A stretch of DNA of 7,686 bases from NCBI GenBank assembly GCA_022750355.1, contig JAKIVW010000055.1:3268-10953 (forward strand), in the 5' to 3' direction. This stretch comes from Thermoplasmata archaeon. GTDB lineage: Archaea > Thermoplasmatota > Thermoplasmata > Lutacidiplasmatales > UBA184. The position numbers and the translations under genes were made by a program. The notes under the pieces were generated by a model. The model saw only the letters and a list, made by a program, of their open reading frames with translations, searched no databases and had not been told where the DNA came from. This document shows positions 1-6,165 of this stretch, piece after piece; position 1 is the first letter of the stretch, and every line of letters starts with the position of its first letter.

Positions 1-120
1 CGCGCCGTCGATTGGACCGATCTGGCCCGGCGGCAACGCGCGTTTTTCGCCACGCTCGGCGCCAATGGCGCGGCCCAGATCGCCGCCGATCTGCAACGCA
101 TGATGCAACGGACTCCATAA
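1..120 (+). CDS. C-terminal end of an unidentified protein (5' partial)
   Basis: Frame 1 is open from the window edge to a TAA at 118-120 and gives 39 residues, starting RAVDWTDLARRQ and ending MMQRTP. The segment is Arg/Ala/Gln-rich and looks like a C-terminal amphipathic helix pair. The arrangement of a Trp, an RQ pair and a Gly-Ala-rich turn before a final helix vaguely recalls the ends of sugar-nucleotide or glycosyltransferase proteins, but this is too short to name. Its codons (ggc, aat, caa, ttt) differ from those of the genes to the right, which favour ggg, ctc and gtc. That suggests a different genomic origin, bacterial by appearance. The gene is followed at once by the long hairpin at 129-189. 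Confidence 0.5.
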   Translation, partial: RAVDWTDLARRQRAFFATLGANGAAQIAADLQRMMQRTP

Positions 121-128
121 GTTAATCG

Positions 129-189
129 GTGAGCCCGACGCGCTAGCGAGGGAAACGTCAAAACTCCCTCGCTTGCGCGTCGGGCTCAC
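129..189. repeat. Long intergenic hairpin (25-bp arms, 11-nt loop)
   Basis: The left arm 129-153 and right arm 165-189 are inverted repeats of 25 bp with one mismatch, separated by the 11-nt loop aacgtcaaaac. The arms contain gagcccgacgcg and tccctcgctt. The hairpin begins 9 nt after the stop codon at 118-120, so it could act as a transcription terminator for that gene. It could equally be a dispersed intergenic palindrome. From memory, near-identical cores are very common between genes in planctomycete genomes; I could not check this here. There is no T-run after the right arm, so it is not a classical intrinsic terminator on the + strand. Confidence 0.85.
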
Positions 190-236
190 GAGGATTTGCC
201 CGTGCAAACAATCCCCGACCTTGGCGCGGATGGTGC

Positions 237-1448
237 TCAGTCAGCTCGGGCGGAAGGAGGACGGGCCTCCGACCCCAGAGCCGGCGCCGGTGACGGAGCC
301 GCCGACCCGTCCCACCGGGAAGAAACCCACGACCCGCCGTCTCGACGAGTATCCACCCGAAGGGCCGACGTGACCCACTCGTCGACCGGCGTGAGGACGC
401 GGACCACCGACCGGGTCCCTCCCACCCCACCGGGCCGAATTTCGCGCCGGAGGTATCCGGCCTGTTCGAGCCGTACGATCCGCCGCCACAGGGTCGTCGC
501 CGGCAACGGGCGCGATCCCTCGGCTTCCGCGAACTCCGCCTCCCAACGGCGCACCTCCCCGACCCGGGCTTCCTGCCCTCGGACCGCGGACTCGATGGCA
601 CGGACGACGTGGGCCTCGATCGCCACGGGGTTGGACGGGAGCCCGTAGGGAAGGCGCGCGCGACTTCCCCGAACTCCTCCCAGCAACTCACGGCGGAGAA
701 GCTCGAGAGCGAATCCCGCACTCGCGCCCTCTTCGACCGCCTTCGTCACGATCCGTGTGATGAGCGCCGGAGGGACCGGACGACCTAAGGAACGCTCGGC
801 CCGATCTCGTACGATCGTCGCCAGGGTCCGGTCCGGGTAGGTCCCCAGGTCCACCGTGGGACCGATCGAGCAATGTCCTTCGAGCGACGCCTCGGCGGCC
901 CGCAATCCCTCGGGAGTGCCGGCCAAGAGGGTCCAAGTGGGCGGGATCCCGTTCTCTCCCTCCGGTAAGAACCGGTCGGGGTTTCCGAGGGCGCGAAGGA
1001 GGGGGCCGAGGTCGGGTCCTCCGACCCCGATGTCGTCGAGCACGAGGACCATGGGGCGAGCTTCTCGACGGATTCGGCGAAGGAATCCGGCGAGGACCTC
1101 GACCACCGAGAAGCCGCGACCATCGAAGCCGGGGTCGAGATGTCGCAACAGGGAACTGGCGACCCCGTGCGCCCCCCGGAGGCCGGCCGTACGGACCGGG
1201 ATCAGTCGGGGAACACAGACCACCGACCCCGCACGCAACAGATCCGCGAGCGTTCGCGCCGCGCGACGAGCCACCGTGCTCGTCCCCGTCCCCCGGGCCC
1301 CGGCCACCGCGACGATCCAGGGGGGAGGTGCCCGGGGAGCGGGCGGGTCGAGCCGCCGAACGACTTCGGCGACTTCCGCCTCGCGCCCCGAGGCCACGGG
1401 GGGCAACCAGTCTCGGGCGAGCACTTCGGGGTGGCGCACTTCGAACAT
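237..1448 (-). CDS. Divergent Orc1/Cdc6-like AAA+ protein with degenerate ATP site
   Basis: This 403-residue protein has the layout of archaeal Orc1/Cdc6 replication initiators: a GRE segment near residue 21, a P-loop-like stretch GARGTGTST (50-58), a Walker B-like VLVLDD (134-139), a lid region with Y204 followed by a spaced R-x-RAE helix, a sensor-2-like FALELLRRE helix (246-254), and a C-terminal winged helix (about 275-355) whose wing is GVGGTR. The Walker A lysine is Thr56, the usual DE of Walker B is DD (138-139), and the sensor-1 Asn is not visible in LLAGTPEGLR. ATP hydrolysis is therefore doubtful, while DNA binding remains plausible. The last ~37 residues are Pro/Ser/Arg-rich and look disordered. 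The ATG at 1448 was chosen because a TATA element lies about 25 nt upstream and residues before it show no family similarity. A replication or regulatory role is inference; another AAA+/wHTH family is possible. Confidence 0.62.
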   Translation of the reverse strand: MFEVRHPEVLARDWLPPVASGREAEVAEVVRRLDPPAPRAPPPWIVAVAGARGTGTSTVARRAARTLADLLRAGSVVCVPRLIPVRTAGLRGAHGVASSLLRHLDPGFDGRGFSVVEVLAGFLRRIRREARPMVLVLDDIGVGGPDLGPLLRALGNPDRFLPEGENGIPPTWTLLAGTPEGLRAAEASLEGHCSIGPTVDLGTYPDRTLATIVRDRAERSLGRPVPPALITRIVTKAVEEGASAGFALELLRRELLGGVRGSRARLPYGLPSNPVAIEAHVVRAIESAVRGQEARVGEVRRWEAEFAEAEGSRPLPATTLWRRIVRLEQAGYLRREIRPGGVGGTRSVVRVLTPVDEWVTSALRVDTRRDGGSWVSSRWDGSAAPSPAPALGSEARPPSARAD

Positions 1449-1469
1449 CACGGTCGTATCGTTGTCCGG

Positions 1470-1475
1470 TATAAG
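1470..1475 (-). promoter_or_regulatory. TATA box for the Orc1/Cdc6-like gene
   Basis: On the minus strand this reads CTTATA within attcttatacc. Its centre is about 24-25 nt from the ATG at 1448, the normal archaeal distance from TATA to transcription start, so the mRNA is probably leaderless. It sits in a locally AT-rich patch (about 1470-1500) that stands out from the GC-rich surroundings. Confidence 0.6.
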
Positions 1476-1550
1476 AATACTGATGTAACCCAATTTCGCA
1501 AGGTGAACGATGCGGTTCGAAGCGATGCCGTTCGAGGGAGTTCGGCGGGA

Positions 1551-1571
1551 GACCGGGTCGAAAGCCCGGTC
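1551..1571. other. Short hairpin in the divergent intergenic region
   Basis: GACCGGG (1551-1557) and CCCGGTC (1565-1571) form a perfect 7-bp stem with the 7-nt loop tcgaaag. It lies between the two divergent promoters, upstream of the icd TATA box. It could be an operator, but GC-rich inverted repeats of this size also occur by chance. It is not a tRNA T-arm: the loop does not fit TTCRANY and no other tRNA arms surround it. Confidence 0.25.
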
Positions 1572-1604
1572 GGCAGAGCGGCGGGCGGACGCCCCTTGGC
1601 GCCC

Positions 1605-1610
1605 CTTAAA
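1605..1610 (+). promoter_or_regulatory. TATA box for the isocitrate dehydrogenase gene
   Basis: The sequence CTTAAA follows gcgcccc in an otherwise GC-rich stretch. Its centre is about 37 nt before the ATG at 1645, so transcription would begin near 1633 and leave a leader of about 12 nt. The leader has only a weak purine stretch (gggaagg) as a ribosome binding site. The element lies inside the longer open frame that begins at 1510, which argues against that upstream start. Confidence 0.5.
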
Positions 1611-1644
1611 TCCGTCGGCGCCTCGGCGAAGCCCGGGAAGGTCC

Positions 1645-2757
1645 ATGGGGTACCGGGTCACGCTCATTCCCGGCGACGGGATCGGCCCGGAGGTCACCGC
1701 GGCTGCGCGCCTGGTCGCCGAGGCGACCGGGATCCCCTTCGAGTGGGACGTCGTCGAGGCCGGAGAGGCCGCGATCAAGGCGAGCGGAACTCCGCTCCCG
1801 GACGCCGTCCTCGATTCCGTCCGCAAGAACAAGATCGCACTGAAGGGCCCGATCACCACGCCCATCGGGGGCGGGTTCCGGTCGGTCAACGTCGCGCTCC
1901 GCCAGCAACTCGACCTGTATGCGTCGGTCCGTCCGTCGCGCTCCATCGCCGGCGAGGGGACCCGGTTCCCCGAGACGGACCTGATCGTCGTGCGCGAGGC
2001 GACCGAGGGCCTCTACTCGGGAGTCGAACACTGGGTCGACCGCGACCATTCGGCCGCCGAGACCGTGAACGTGATCACCCGCAAGGCGTCCGACCGGATC
2101 TGTCGGTTCGCCTTCGAGCTCGTGCGGCGCGATCACCGGAGGAAGGTGACGGCCGTCCACAAAGCGAACATCATGAAGACGACGGGGGCGCTGTTCCAGA
2201 CGGCGTTCCGCGAGATGGCGATGAAGTATCCGGACATCCCCGCCGACGAGCGGCTCATCGACAACATGTGCATGCAGCTGGTGAAGAAACCGGCCGAGTA
2301 CGATGTGATCGTCACGACCAACCTGTTCGGCGACATCCTCTCCGACCTGTGTGCGGGGTTGGCGGGCGGACTCGGGGTCGCCCCGGGCGCCCTGTACGGA
2401 GAGACCCTCGCGGTCTTCGAACCGGTCCACGGCTCCGCGCCGAAGTACGCGGGCCAGGACCGAGCCGACCCGGTCGCCGAGATCCTCTGTGTCGAACTCC
2501 TGCTCCGCCACCTGGGCGAGAAGGCGGCCGCGGACCGGGTGTTCCGCGCCGTCTGGGAGACGATCGCCGAGAAGAAGTTCGTCACCTACGACCTGGCGCT
2601 CCCCGGGTACACCGACCGGCCCGTCCCAGCCTCCTCCTGCTCCGCCATGGCGAAGGAGATCGCTCGGAAGATCCCGCTCGTCGACCCCAGCGCTCCCCTC
2701 CCGCGGGCGAGCGGTCCCTCCGGCGGACCGATGGCGGACCCTGCTCTCGAAACCTAG
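1645..2757 (+). CDS. icd: Isocitrate dehydrogenase, probably NADP-dependent
   Basis: This 370-residue protein belongs to the isocitrate/isopropylmalate dehydrogenase family, which oxidatively decarboxylates 2R,3S-hydroxyacids. It starts with the family N-terminus [11 protein letters not shown]. The substrate loop RSVNVALR (79-86) carries Ser80, Asn82 and Arg86, the isocitrate-type signature, followed by Arg96, Arg117 and Tyr124. Lys173 in the [10 protein letters not shown] block is the catalytic lysine. Asp206, Asp230 and Asp234 match the metal ligands. In the cofactor loop [10 protein letters not shown], Lys267 and Tyr268 correspond to the E. coli Icd NADP determinants, and Tyr315 is also kept, while the Arg four residues later is replaced by Leu. 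About 25 residues at the C-terminus ([10 protein letters not shown] onward) form a non-conserved tail. The expected reaction is isocitrate to 2-oxoglutarate in the cytosolic TCA cycle. A homoisocitrate or dual-substrate role is less likely. The stop codon overlaps that of the convergent yjbQ-like gene. Confidence 0.85.
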   Translation: MGYRVTLIPGDGIGPEVTAAARLVAEATGIPFEWDVVEAGEAAIKASGTPLPDAVLDSVRKNKIALKGPITTPIGGGFRSVNVALRQQLDLYASVRPSRSIAGEGTRFPETDLIVVREATEGLYSGVEHWVDRDHSAAETVNVITRKASDRICRFAFELVRRDHRRKVTAVHKANIMKTTGALFQTAFREMAMKYPDIPADERLIDNMCMQLVKKPAEYDVIVTTNLFGDILSDLCAGLAGGLGVAPGALYGETLAVFEPVHGSAPKYAGQDRADPVAEILCVELLLRHLGEKAAADRVFRAVWETIAEKKFVTYDLALPGYTDRPVPASSCSAMAKEIARKIPLVDPSAPLPRASGPSGGPMADPALET

Positions 2758-3185
2758 GACCGCCGGGTCGGGGTGACGTCCCCCAGCACCTTCACGAGGA
2801 CCCGCTTGCGACGCTGGCCGTCGAACTCCGCGTAAAACACCTGTTCCCACGGTCCCAGGTCCAGGTCGCCGTCCGTCACCGGCAGGAGGACCTGATGGCC
2901 GAGCAAGAGGTTCTTGAGGTGGGCGTCCCCGTTGGTCTCGCCCGACCGGTGGTGTTCGTAGTCACCCGGTGGAGCGAGGCGGTCGGACCAAGCGGAGATG
3001 TCCTTCAGCAGTCCCGCCTCGTCGTCGTTCACGTACACGGCGGCCGTGATGTGCATGGCGGAGACGAGGACGAGACCGTCCGTCACCCCGCTCGCCTTCA
3101 CCACGGCCCGAACCCGTTCGGTGATGTTCACGAACTCACGCGCTCGTTTCGTTTCGAAGATGAGGTACTCGGTCCGATGCGCCAT
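2754..3185 (-). CDS. YjbQ/UPF0047-family protein
   Basis: This 143-residue protein covers the whole UPF0047 (YjbQ) family, normally about 130-140 residues. The visible family blocks are the [11 protein letters not shown] stretch (44-54) with His45, the PGDYEHHR segment (73-80) with His78 and His79, [12 protein letters not shown] (85-96) with His89, the [19 protein letters not shown] block (105-123) and the RRKRV strand (125-129). Some members show a weak thiamine-phosphate synthase activity; the physiological substrate is not established, so no reaction is claimed. It is expected to be a soluble homotrimer (family knowledge). The ATG at 3185 is supported by a TATA element centred about 25 nt upstream, which implies a leaderless mRNA. 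The frame stays open further upstream to 3281, but that part has no family similarity and crosses the promoter. Confidence 0.88.
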   Translation of the reverse strand: MAHRTEYLIFETKRAREFVNITERVRAVVKASGVTDGLVLVSAMHITAAVYVNDDEAGLLKDISAWSDRLAPPGDYEHHRSGETNGDAHLKNLLLGHQVLLPVTDGDLDLGPWEQVFYAEFDGQRRKRVLVKVLGDVTPTRRS

Positions 3186-3207
3186 GCCGGTGCGGCGGTC
3201 GGGTAGG

Positions 3208-3213
3208 TTTAAG
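3208..3213. promoter_or_regulatory. Probable shared TATA element between yjbQ-like and membrane-protein genes
   Basis: The + strand reads TTTAAG and the minus strand CTTAAA. It is the only AT-rich element in the 61-nt divergent gap. On the minus strand it is centred 25 nt from the ATG at 3185 (leaderless). On the + strand it predicts a start near 3236, leaving a leader of about 11 nt that contains the Shine-Dalgarno of the next gene. One element may therefore serve both genes. Confidence 0.5.
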
Positions 3214-3234
3214 GACGCGCTCATCGCCTCCGAT

Positions 3235-3242
3235 GGAGGAGG
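3235..3242 (+). promoter_or_regulatory. Shine-Dalgarno that sets the GTG start at 3247
   Basis: The sequence GGAGGAGG ends 4 nt before the GTG at 3247 (7 nt if the first GGAGG is used). It decides the start, because the nearby ATG at 3233 is in another frame and the upstream frame extension runs through the neighbour's promoter and coding region. Confidence 0.6.
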
Positions 3243-3246
3243 CTCC

Positions 3247-3771
3247 GTGTCGACTCCCCGACCCGTTCGCATTCCCCGCACTCCGGCGGCACCGCGCGGG
3301 CCGTCCGGAACGGGCGCACGGGTGGACCACCGACCGAACGAGGCGGGGACCCAGCGGGCGTTCCGGTTCGCGATCCTCTATCTTCTCGCGCTCGTCGTTC
3401 TCGATGTCATCCTGGTCGTCCTCGACCTCTCCTCCCAGGAGGCGGGTCGGCCCGGGGTCGAGAGCGGGCTGCAATTGTTCATCGGGATCGCGGTCGTCCT
3501 CGCGGTGGGGAGCGTGGTGTTCGCTCTCTCCCCGGCCCCCCGGTCGGTGGAGCTGAGGACCGACGGGGTGATGGTGGTCGGTCGTTGGGGGCAACGAACC
3601 TTGTTCCCGCCGATCGCCCAGCTCGACGCGAAAGTGCTCCGCCACTATCCCGGCGGTATCCTCTCCGCCCACGCGGTCGATCTCGTCCAGGTCGTCGATC
3701 GGGCGGGCCGACGACGGACCTACCAAGTTGAGTCGGGGCTGTTCGACGCCCCCACGGACCCGGCCGTGTAA
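3247..3771 (+). CDS. Two-helix membrane protein with possible PH-like domain
   Basis: I do not recognise a named family. The 174-residue protein, read from GTG at 3247, has a Pro/Arg-rich N-terminal tail (1-37), a transmembrane helix at about 39-60 ([17 protein letters not shown]), a short loop with Gln, Glu and Gly residues, and a second helix at about 75-94. A soluble C-terminal domain of about 80 residues follows (99-174), with alternating strands such as [31 protein letters not shown] and TYQVESGLF. The small-then-beta pattern resembles bacterial and archaeal membrane-anchored PH-like domains (inference). By the positive-inside rule, both the basic N-tail and the C-domain should be cytoplasmic. 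It converges on the next gene with a gap of only 12 nt. Confidence 0.7.
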   Translation: MSTPRPVRIPRTPAAPRGPSGTGARVDHRPNEAGTQRAFRFAILYLLALVVLDVILVVLDLSSQEAGRPGVESGLQLFIGIAVVLAVGSVVFALSPAPRSVELRTDGVMVVGRWGQRTLFPPIAQLDAKVLRHYPGGILSAHAVDLVQVVDRAGRRRTYQVESGLFDAPTDPAV

Positions 3772-3783
3772 CGATCGACCGGC

Positions 3784-4173
3784 TCAGTCGAGCAGGTCTT
3801 CGAGCTCGCCGGCGACGAGGGTGAGCAACTGGTCGAGGGCGCGGTTCTTGAGCTCGGTGATGTGCCCGGTGTCCGTTTCGAGTCGGGCCAGGAACTCGTC
3901 TCCGTCCCGAACGAACGAGAGGGACAGGAGGTGGCGCCGACCGTCGCTGCGTCGAGGCTCGGTCACGACAGGGGCGGGTTCGGCGGCGGCCGGCTTCTTC
4001 GACCCGGAGCTTCGGAGAGGGGGCGCGGCCTTCTTGGGAGCAGGCTTGGGAGCGGGCTTCGGCGCGGGCCGGTGCGTGCTCTTGGCCGGGACCTTCTTCG
4101 AAGTTTTCGTCGGCTTAGGGCGAGCCGGGGCGGGTCGGCGGACCGAGGATTTTGAGGAACGGGATGGGGCCAT
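3784..4173 (-). CDS. Small protein: Lys/Arg/Pro/Ala-rich tail plus unrecognised C-terminal domain
   Basis: No known family is recognised. The 129-residue protein has two parts. Residues 1-80 are low-complexity and strongly cationic (12 Lys, 10 Arg), with a PAPK repeat at 36-47 and SKK and PAK motifs. This resembles histone-H1-like or ribosome-associated tails and is surely disordered. Residues 81-129 (from HLLSLSFVRDGDEF to GELEDLLD) look folded: two short strands around a DGDEF turn, then an amphipathic acidic helix (TELKNRALDQLLTLVAG). A role in binding nucleic acid or another polyanion through the tail is inference only. The ATG at 4173 has a purine-containing leader (aaggcgg) and a TATA-like ATAAAT about 40 nt upstream. 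The acidic C-terminus ends 12 nt from the convergent neighbour. Confidence 0.68.
   Translation of the reverse strand: MAPSRSSKSSVRRPAPARPKPTKTSKKVPAKSTHRPAPKPAPKPAPKKAAPPLRSSGSKKPAAAEPAPVVTEPRRSDGRRHLLSLSFVRDGDEFLARLETDTGHITELKNRALDQLLTLVAGELEDLLD
4033..4068. repeat. Three 12-bp tandem units encoding PAPK
   Basis: Units cttgggagcagg (4033-4044), cttgggagcggg (4045-4056) and cttcggcgcggg (4057-4068) follow one another. Read on the minus strand they encode PAPK three times in the cationic tail of the gene at 3784-4173. The unit number could vary between strains by slippage. Confidence 0.7.
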
Positions 4174-4210
4174 GCGCTGCCGCCTTGGTGCGGGCGGACC
4201 AAGCCCCCCT

Positions 4211-4216
4211 ATTTAT
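4211..4216 (-). promoter_or_regulatory. TATA-like box for the cationic-tail gene
   Basis: The minus strand reads ATAAAT within cgataaatagg. It is centred about 40 nt before the ATG at 4173, so transcription should begin near 4188 with a leader of about 15 nt. It is the most AT-rich element of the 129-nt divergent gap. Confidence 0.45.
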
Positions 4217-4270
4217 CGATATGGAACTCCGGCGACGCGGGAAAGCCCTTCGGCGCGCCCACGCGCACGT

Positions 4271-4276
4271 CTTTAC
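4271..4276 (+). promoter_or_regulatory. Weak TATA-like element for the GT-C-like gene
   Basis: CTTTAC lies about 28 nt before the ATG at 4303. Archaeal spacing predicts a start near 4300, almost at the ATG, and inside or beside the palindrome at 4288-4302. The match to a TATA consensus is poor. Confidence 0.3.
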
Positions 4277-4287
4277 GCGCGGCGTCG

Positions 4288-4302
4288 CTGAGGTCACCTC
4301 AG
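4288..4302. promoter_or_regulatory. 15-bp palindrome abutting the start codon (possible operator)
   Basis: CTGAGGT-C-ACCTCAG is a perfect inverted repeat of 7-bp arms around one base, ending on the base before the ATG at 4303. Its left arm contains GAGGT (4290-4294), a Shine-Dalgarno with 8-nt spacing. In RNA a CTGAG/CTCAG stem with a 5-nt loop would hide part of that site. A dimeric repressor site overlapping the transcription start, or a small translational hairpin, are both possible; neither is shown. Confidence 0.45.
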
Positions 4303-6165
4303 ATGAGCCCGCCGGAATCGCCTCCCGAACTCCGGGCCGACGAACTCTCCCTTCGCCCACCCATGGCCCCGGCGACCGTGGTCCTGCTGGCCGGGCTATC
4401 GCTCCTCCTCGTCTTTCTCGCCCTCGAACCGTTCCTGTCGTATGCCCTCTTCGGGTCCGATACGGGGGAGTACTACCGCCTCACCGCGACCCTGCTGGGG
4501 ACCGGTCACCTCCCGACGGGGGCGGCCTACGGCGGGTGGGGGGCGGCGTACCCGGATTTCCCCGGAACTTTCCTCCTCGCGGGAGCCGGCGCGGGCGCGC
4601 TGGGGGTCGACGCGTTCACGGCACTCTCGATCCTCGTACCGGTCGTCGCGGTGCTGTCGGTCCTTCCTCTCTTCCTGCTCTTCCGCCGACTGTACCCCAA
4701 CGATACCGTGGCCCTGCTCGGCGCGGCGATCGCTTCCATCGCGATGCCCCGCCTCTTTTCGATCGCCCACCCCGCTCCCCTCGCCGTGGGTGATTTTCTG
4801 TGCGTCGCCGCCCTCTGGATGTTCGTCGAGAGCCGTCTCGACCGGCGCTGGTACGTACCGCTCGCGTTGACGAGCGGCGCCCTCATCGTGACCCACCACC
4901 TCTCGTCGTACTTCTTCGTCATCAGTGCGCTCGGGGGTTTGGTCCTGCTCGAGCTCTGGAGACCCGGACTTTGGAGCCGGCGGTTTCCGACGCGAGAGCT
5001 CGTCTTCGTCGGCACCTTCGCCACCGTCACGTTCGCCTACTGGTTCTACGGCACGACCTCCTTCGTGACGAAGGTCATCCTGTACAGCCTTCCCTTCCCG
5101 TCCTACGTCGGTTTCGCGGCATTCGAGGCGAGTGCCCTCCTCGGTGTCGTGGTCGCGGGACTCCTCGTCCGATGGCGCCGCTCCCGGTTCCAGCCTCGGC
5201 GGGCGTGGGTTCGACTCCCGACCGACCGCAGCGTGTACCGAGATGTGGTGATGATCTCCGTGATCGTCTTCGGATTGGTCGGCGCACTGCTGTTCGTTCC
5301 AATCCCGGGGACCGGGCAGGAGACCGTTCCGGGGGCGGTCCTCTGGTTTTCCCCGCTTCTGGCCCTAGGCGTATTCGGTGCCGGGAGCCGCCGCACTCCC
5401 TCGACCGCCCGTTTGGGATCGTTCCCGCTGGCGTGGCTCGGGGCGCTCGGCCTATCGGCGGGGGCGCTGCTCGGACTCGCCGCGTTCGCTGCGACGAGCC
5501 CTCGGTACTCGGCCGCCGCCAGCGTCGCGGCCACGATCGCGCCGTCCCGCCACGTCGAGTACCTGTTCATTCCCATCGGCCTGCTTCTCGCCATCGGCAT
5601 CGCACGCGCCGTCGCTCGGTTCGGCGACGCCCGCGGGCGACGGGCGATGTTCGCGGCCACGATCGGGGTCGTGGTCCTTCTGGGGGCGAACGCGGCGATC
5701 GTCTATCCGCCCGCGAACGATTTCGGCGGGTTCCAGGAAGGATTGACGCACGGGGACGCCGCGCTTTGGATGTGGGTCGGGGTCGCCGCGCCGGCGTCGT
5801 GGACGGTCGCGACGGACCATCGACTCAGCTCGATGATCTTCGGATTCGACGGGAATCCGGCCACGTGGGTGACGACACCGGCCTTGTTCAATGGGGCGTC
5901 GAATTCCACGAGCGCCGCGACCGCGGCCGCCGACGAACTTCGCAGCGTGGGCACGCCCAATCCGGCGCATCCCCGCCCGATCGACCTGGTCGCGGTGGAT
6001 TCCGTCATGTACACCGGGGTGGCGCTGGACCCCGCTCAACTGGCCCTTCCGCTCTCCTCGGCGGCGCTCCACTGGTTCCTCGACCTCCCCTTCGTCCCCC
6101 TGTATGAGGACGGTCAGAACGTGGTCTATCTCGTGGACGCGCCGTCCATCCCACCGATGCTGTAG
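4303..6165 (+). CDS. Polytopic membrane protein, GT-C glycosyltransferase-like
   Basis: The 620-residue protein has about 13 hydrophobic segments between residues 24 and 466, then a soluble C-terminal domain (about 469-620). After the first helix comes a loop with FGSDTGEYYRL (50-60), whose Asp53 and Glu56 sit where GT-C fold enzymes carry their acidic catalytic motif, then a Gly/Tyr-rich loop ending YPDFPGTFLLAG. A THHLSSYFF motif (197-205) also recalls archaeal GT-C proteins. The C-terminal domain starts LTHGDAALWMWV and contains ATDHRLSSMIFGFDG. GT-C enzymes use lipid-linked sugars and act on the outer face of the membrane, so surface protein or lipid glycosylation is the likely role. Substrate and acceptor cannot be told. 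Start: ATG at 4303 with GAGGT 8 nt upstream; Met21 is a less likely alternative. The last 40 nt overlap the convergent mptE. The exact family is uncertain. Confidence 0.72.
   Translation: MSPPESPPELRADELSLRPPMAPATVVLLAGLSLLLVFLALEPFLSYALFGSDTGEYYRLTATLLGTGHLPTGAAYGGWGAAYPDFPGTFLLAGAGAGALGVDAFTALSILVPVVAVLSVLPLFLLFRRLYPNDTVALLGAAIASIAMPRLFSIAHPAPLAVGDFLCVAALWMFVESRLDRRWYVPLALTSGALIVTHHLSSYFFVISALGGLVLLELWRPGLWSRRFPTRELVFVGTFATVTFAYWFYGTTSFVTKVILYSLPFPSYVGFAAFEASALLGVVVAGLLVRWRRSRFQPRRAWVRLPTDRSVYRDVVMISVIVFGLVGALLFVPIPGTGQETVPGAVLWFSPLLALGVFGAGSRRTPSTARLGSFPLAWLGALGLSAGALLGLAAFAATSPRYSAAASVAATIAPSRHVEYLFIPIGLLLAIGIARAVARFGDARGRRAMFAATIGVVVLLGANAAIVYPPANDFGGFQEGLTHGDAALWMWVGVAAPASWTVATDHRLSSMIFGFDGNPATWVTTPALFNGASNSTSAATAAADELRSVGTPNPAHPRPIDLVAVDSVMYTGVALDPAQLALPLSSAALHWFLDLPFVPLYEDGQNVVYLVDAPSIPPML

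Noticed and set aside
1540..1575. Possible tRNA T-arm (gggtcgaaagccc)
   Set aside because: The loop is not TTCRANY, and no acceptor, D or anticodon arms can be folded around it.
1510..1644. Upstream start of the icd frame at 1510, adding 45 residues
   Set aside because: The added residues are basic and non-conserved, the family begins at [12 protein letters not shown], and the TATA box at 1605-1610 lies within the extension.
1449..1644. Replication origin beside the Orc1/Cdc6-like gene
   Set aside because: There is an AT-rich patch, but I found no repeated origin-recognition-box-like motif with a G-run, so no origin is claimed.
1449..1946. Upstream extension of the Orc1/Cdc6-like frame to 1946 (569 residues)
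   Set aside because: The extra part overlaps icd on the other strand, has no family similarity, and runs through the TATA box at 1470-1475.
1140..3206. A 688-residue open frame on the + strand
   Set aside because: It is an Arg/Gly/Pro-rich frame typical of GC-rich DNA and covers parts of three well-supported genes.
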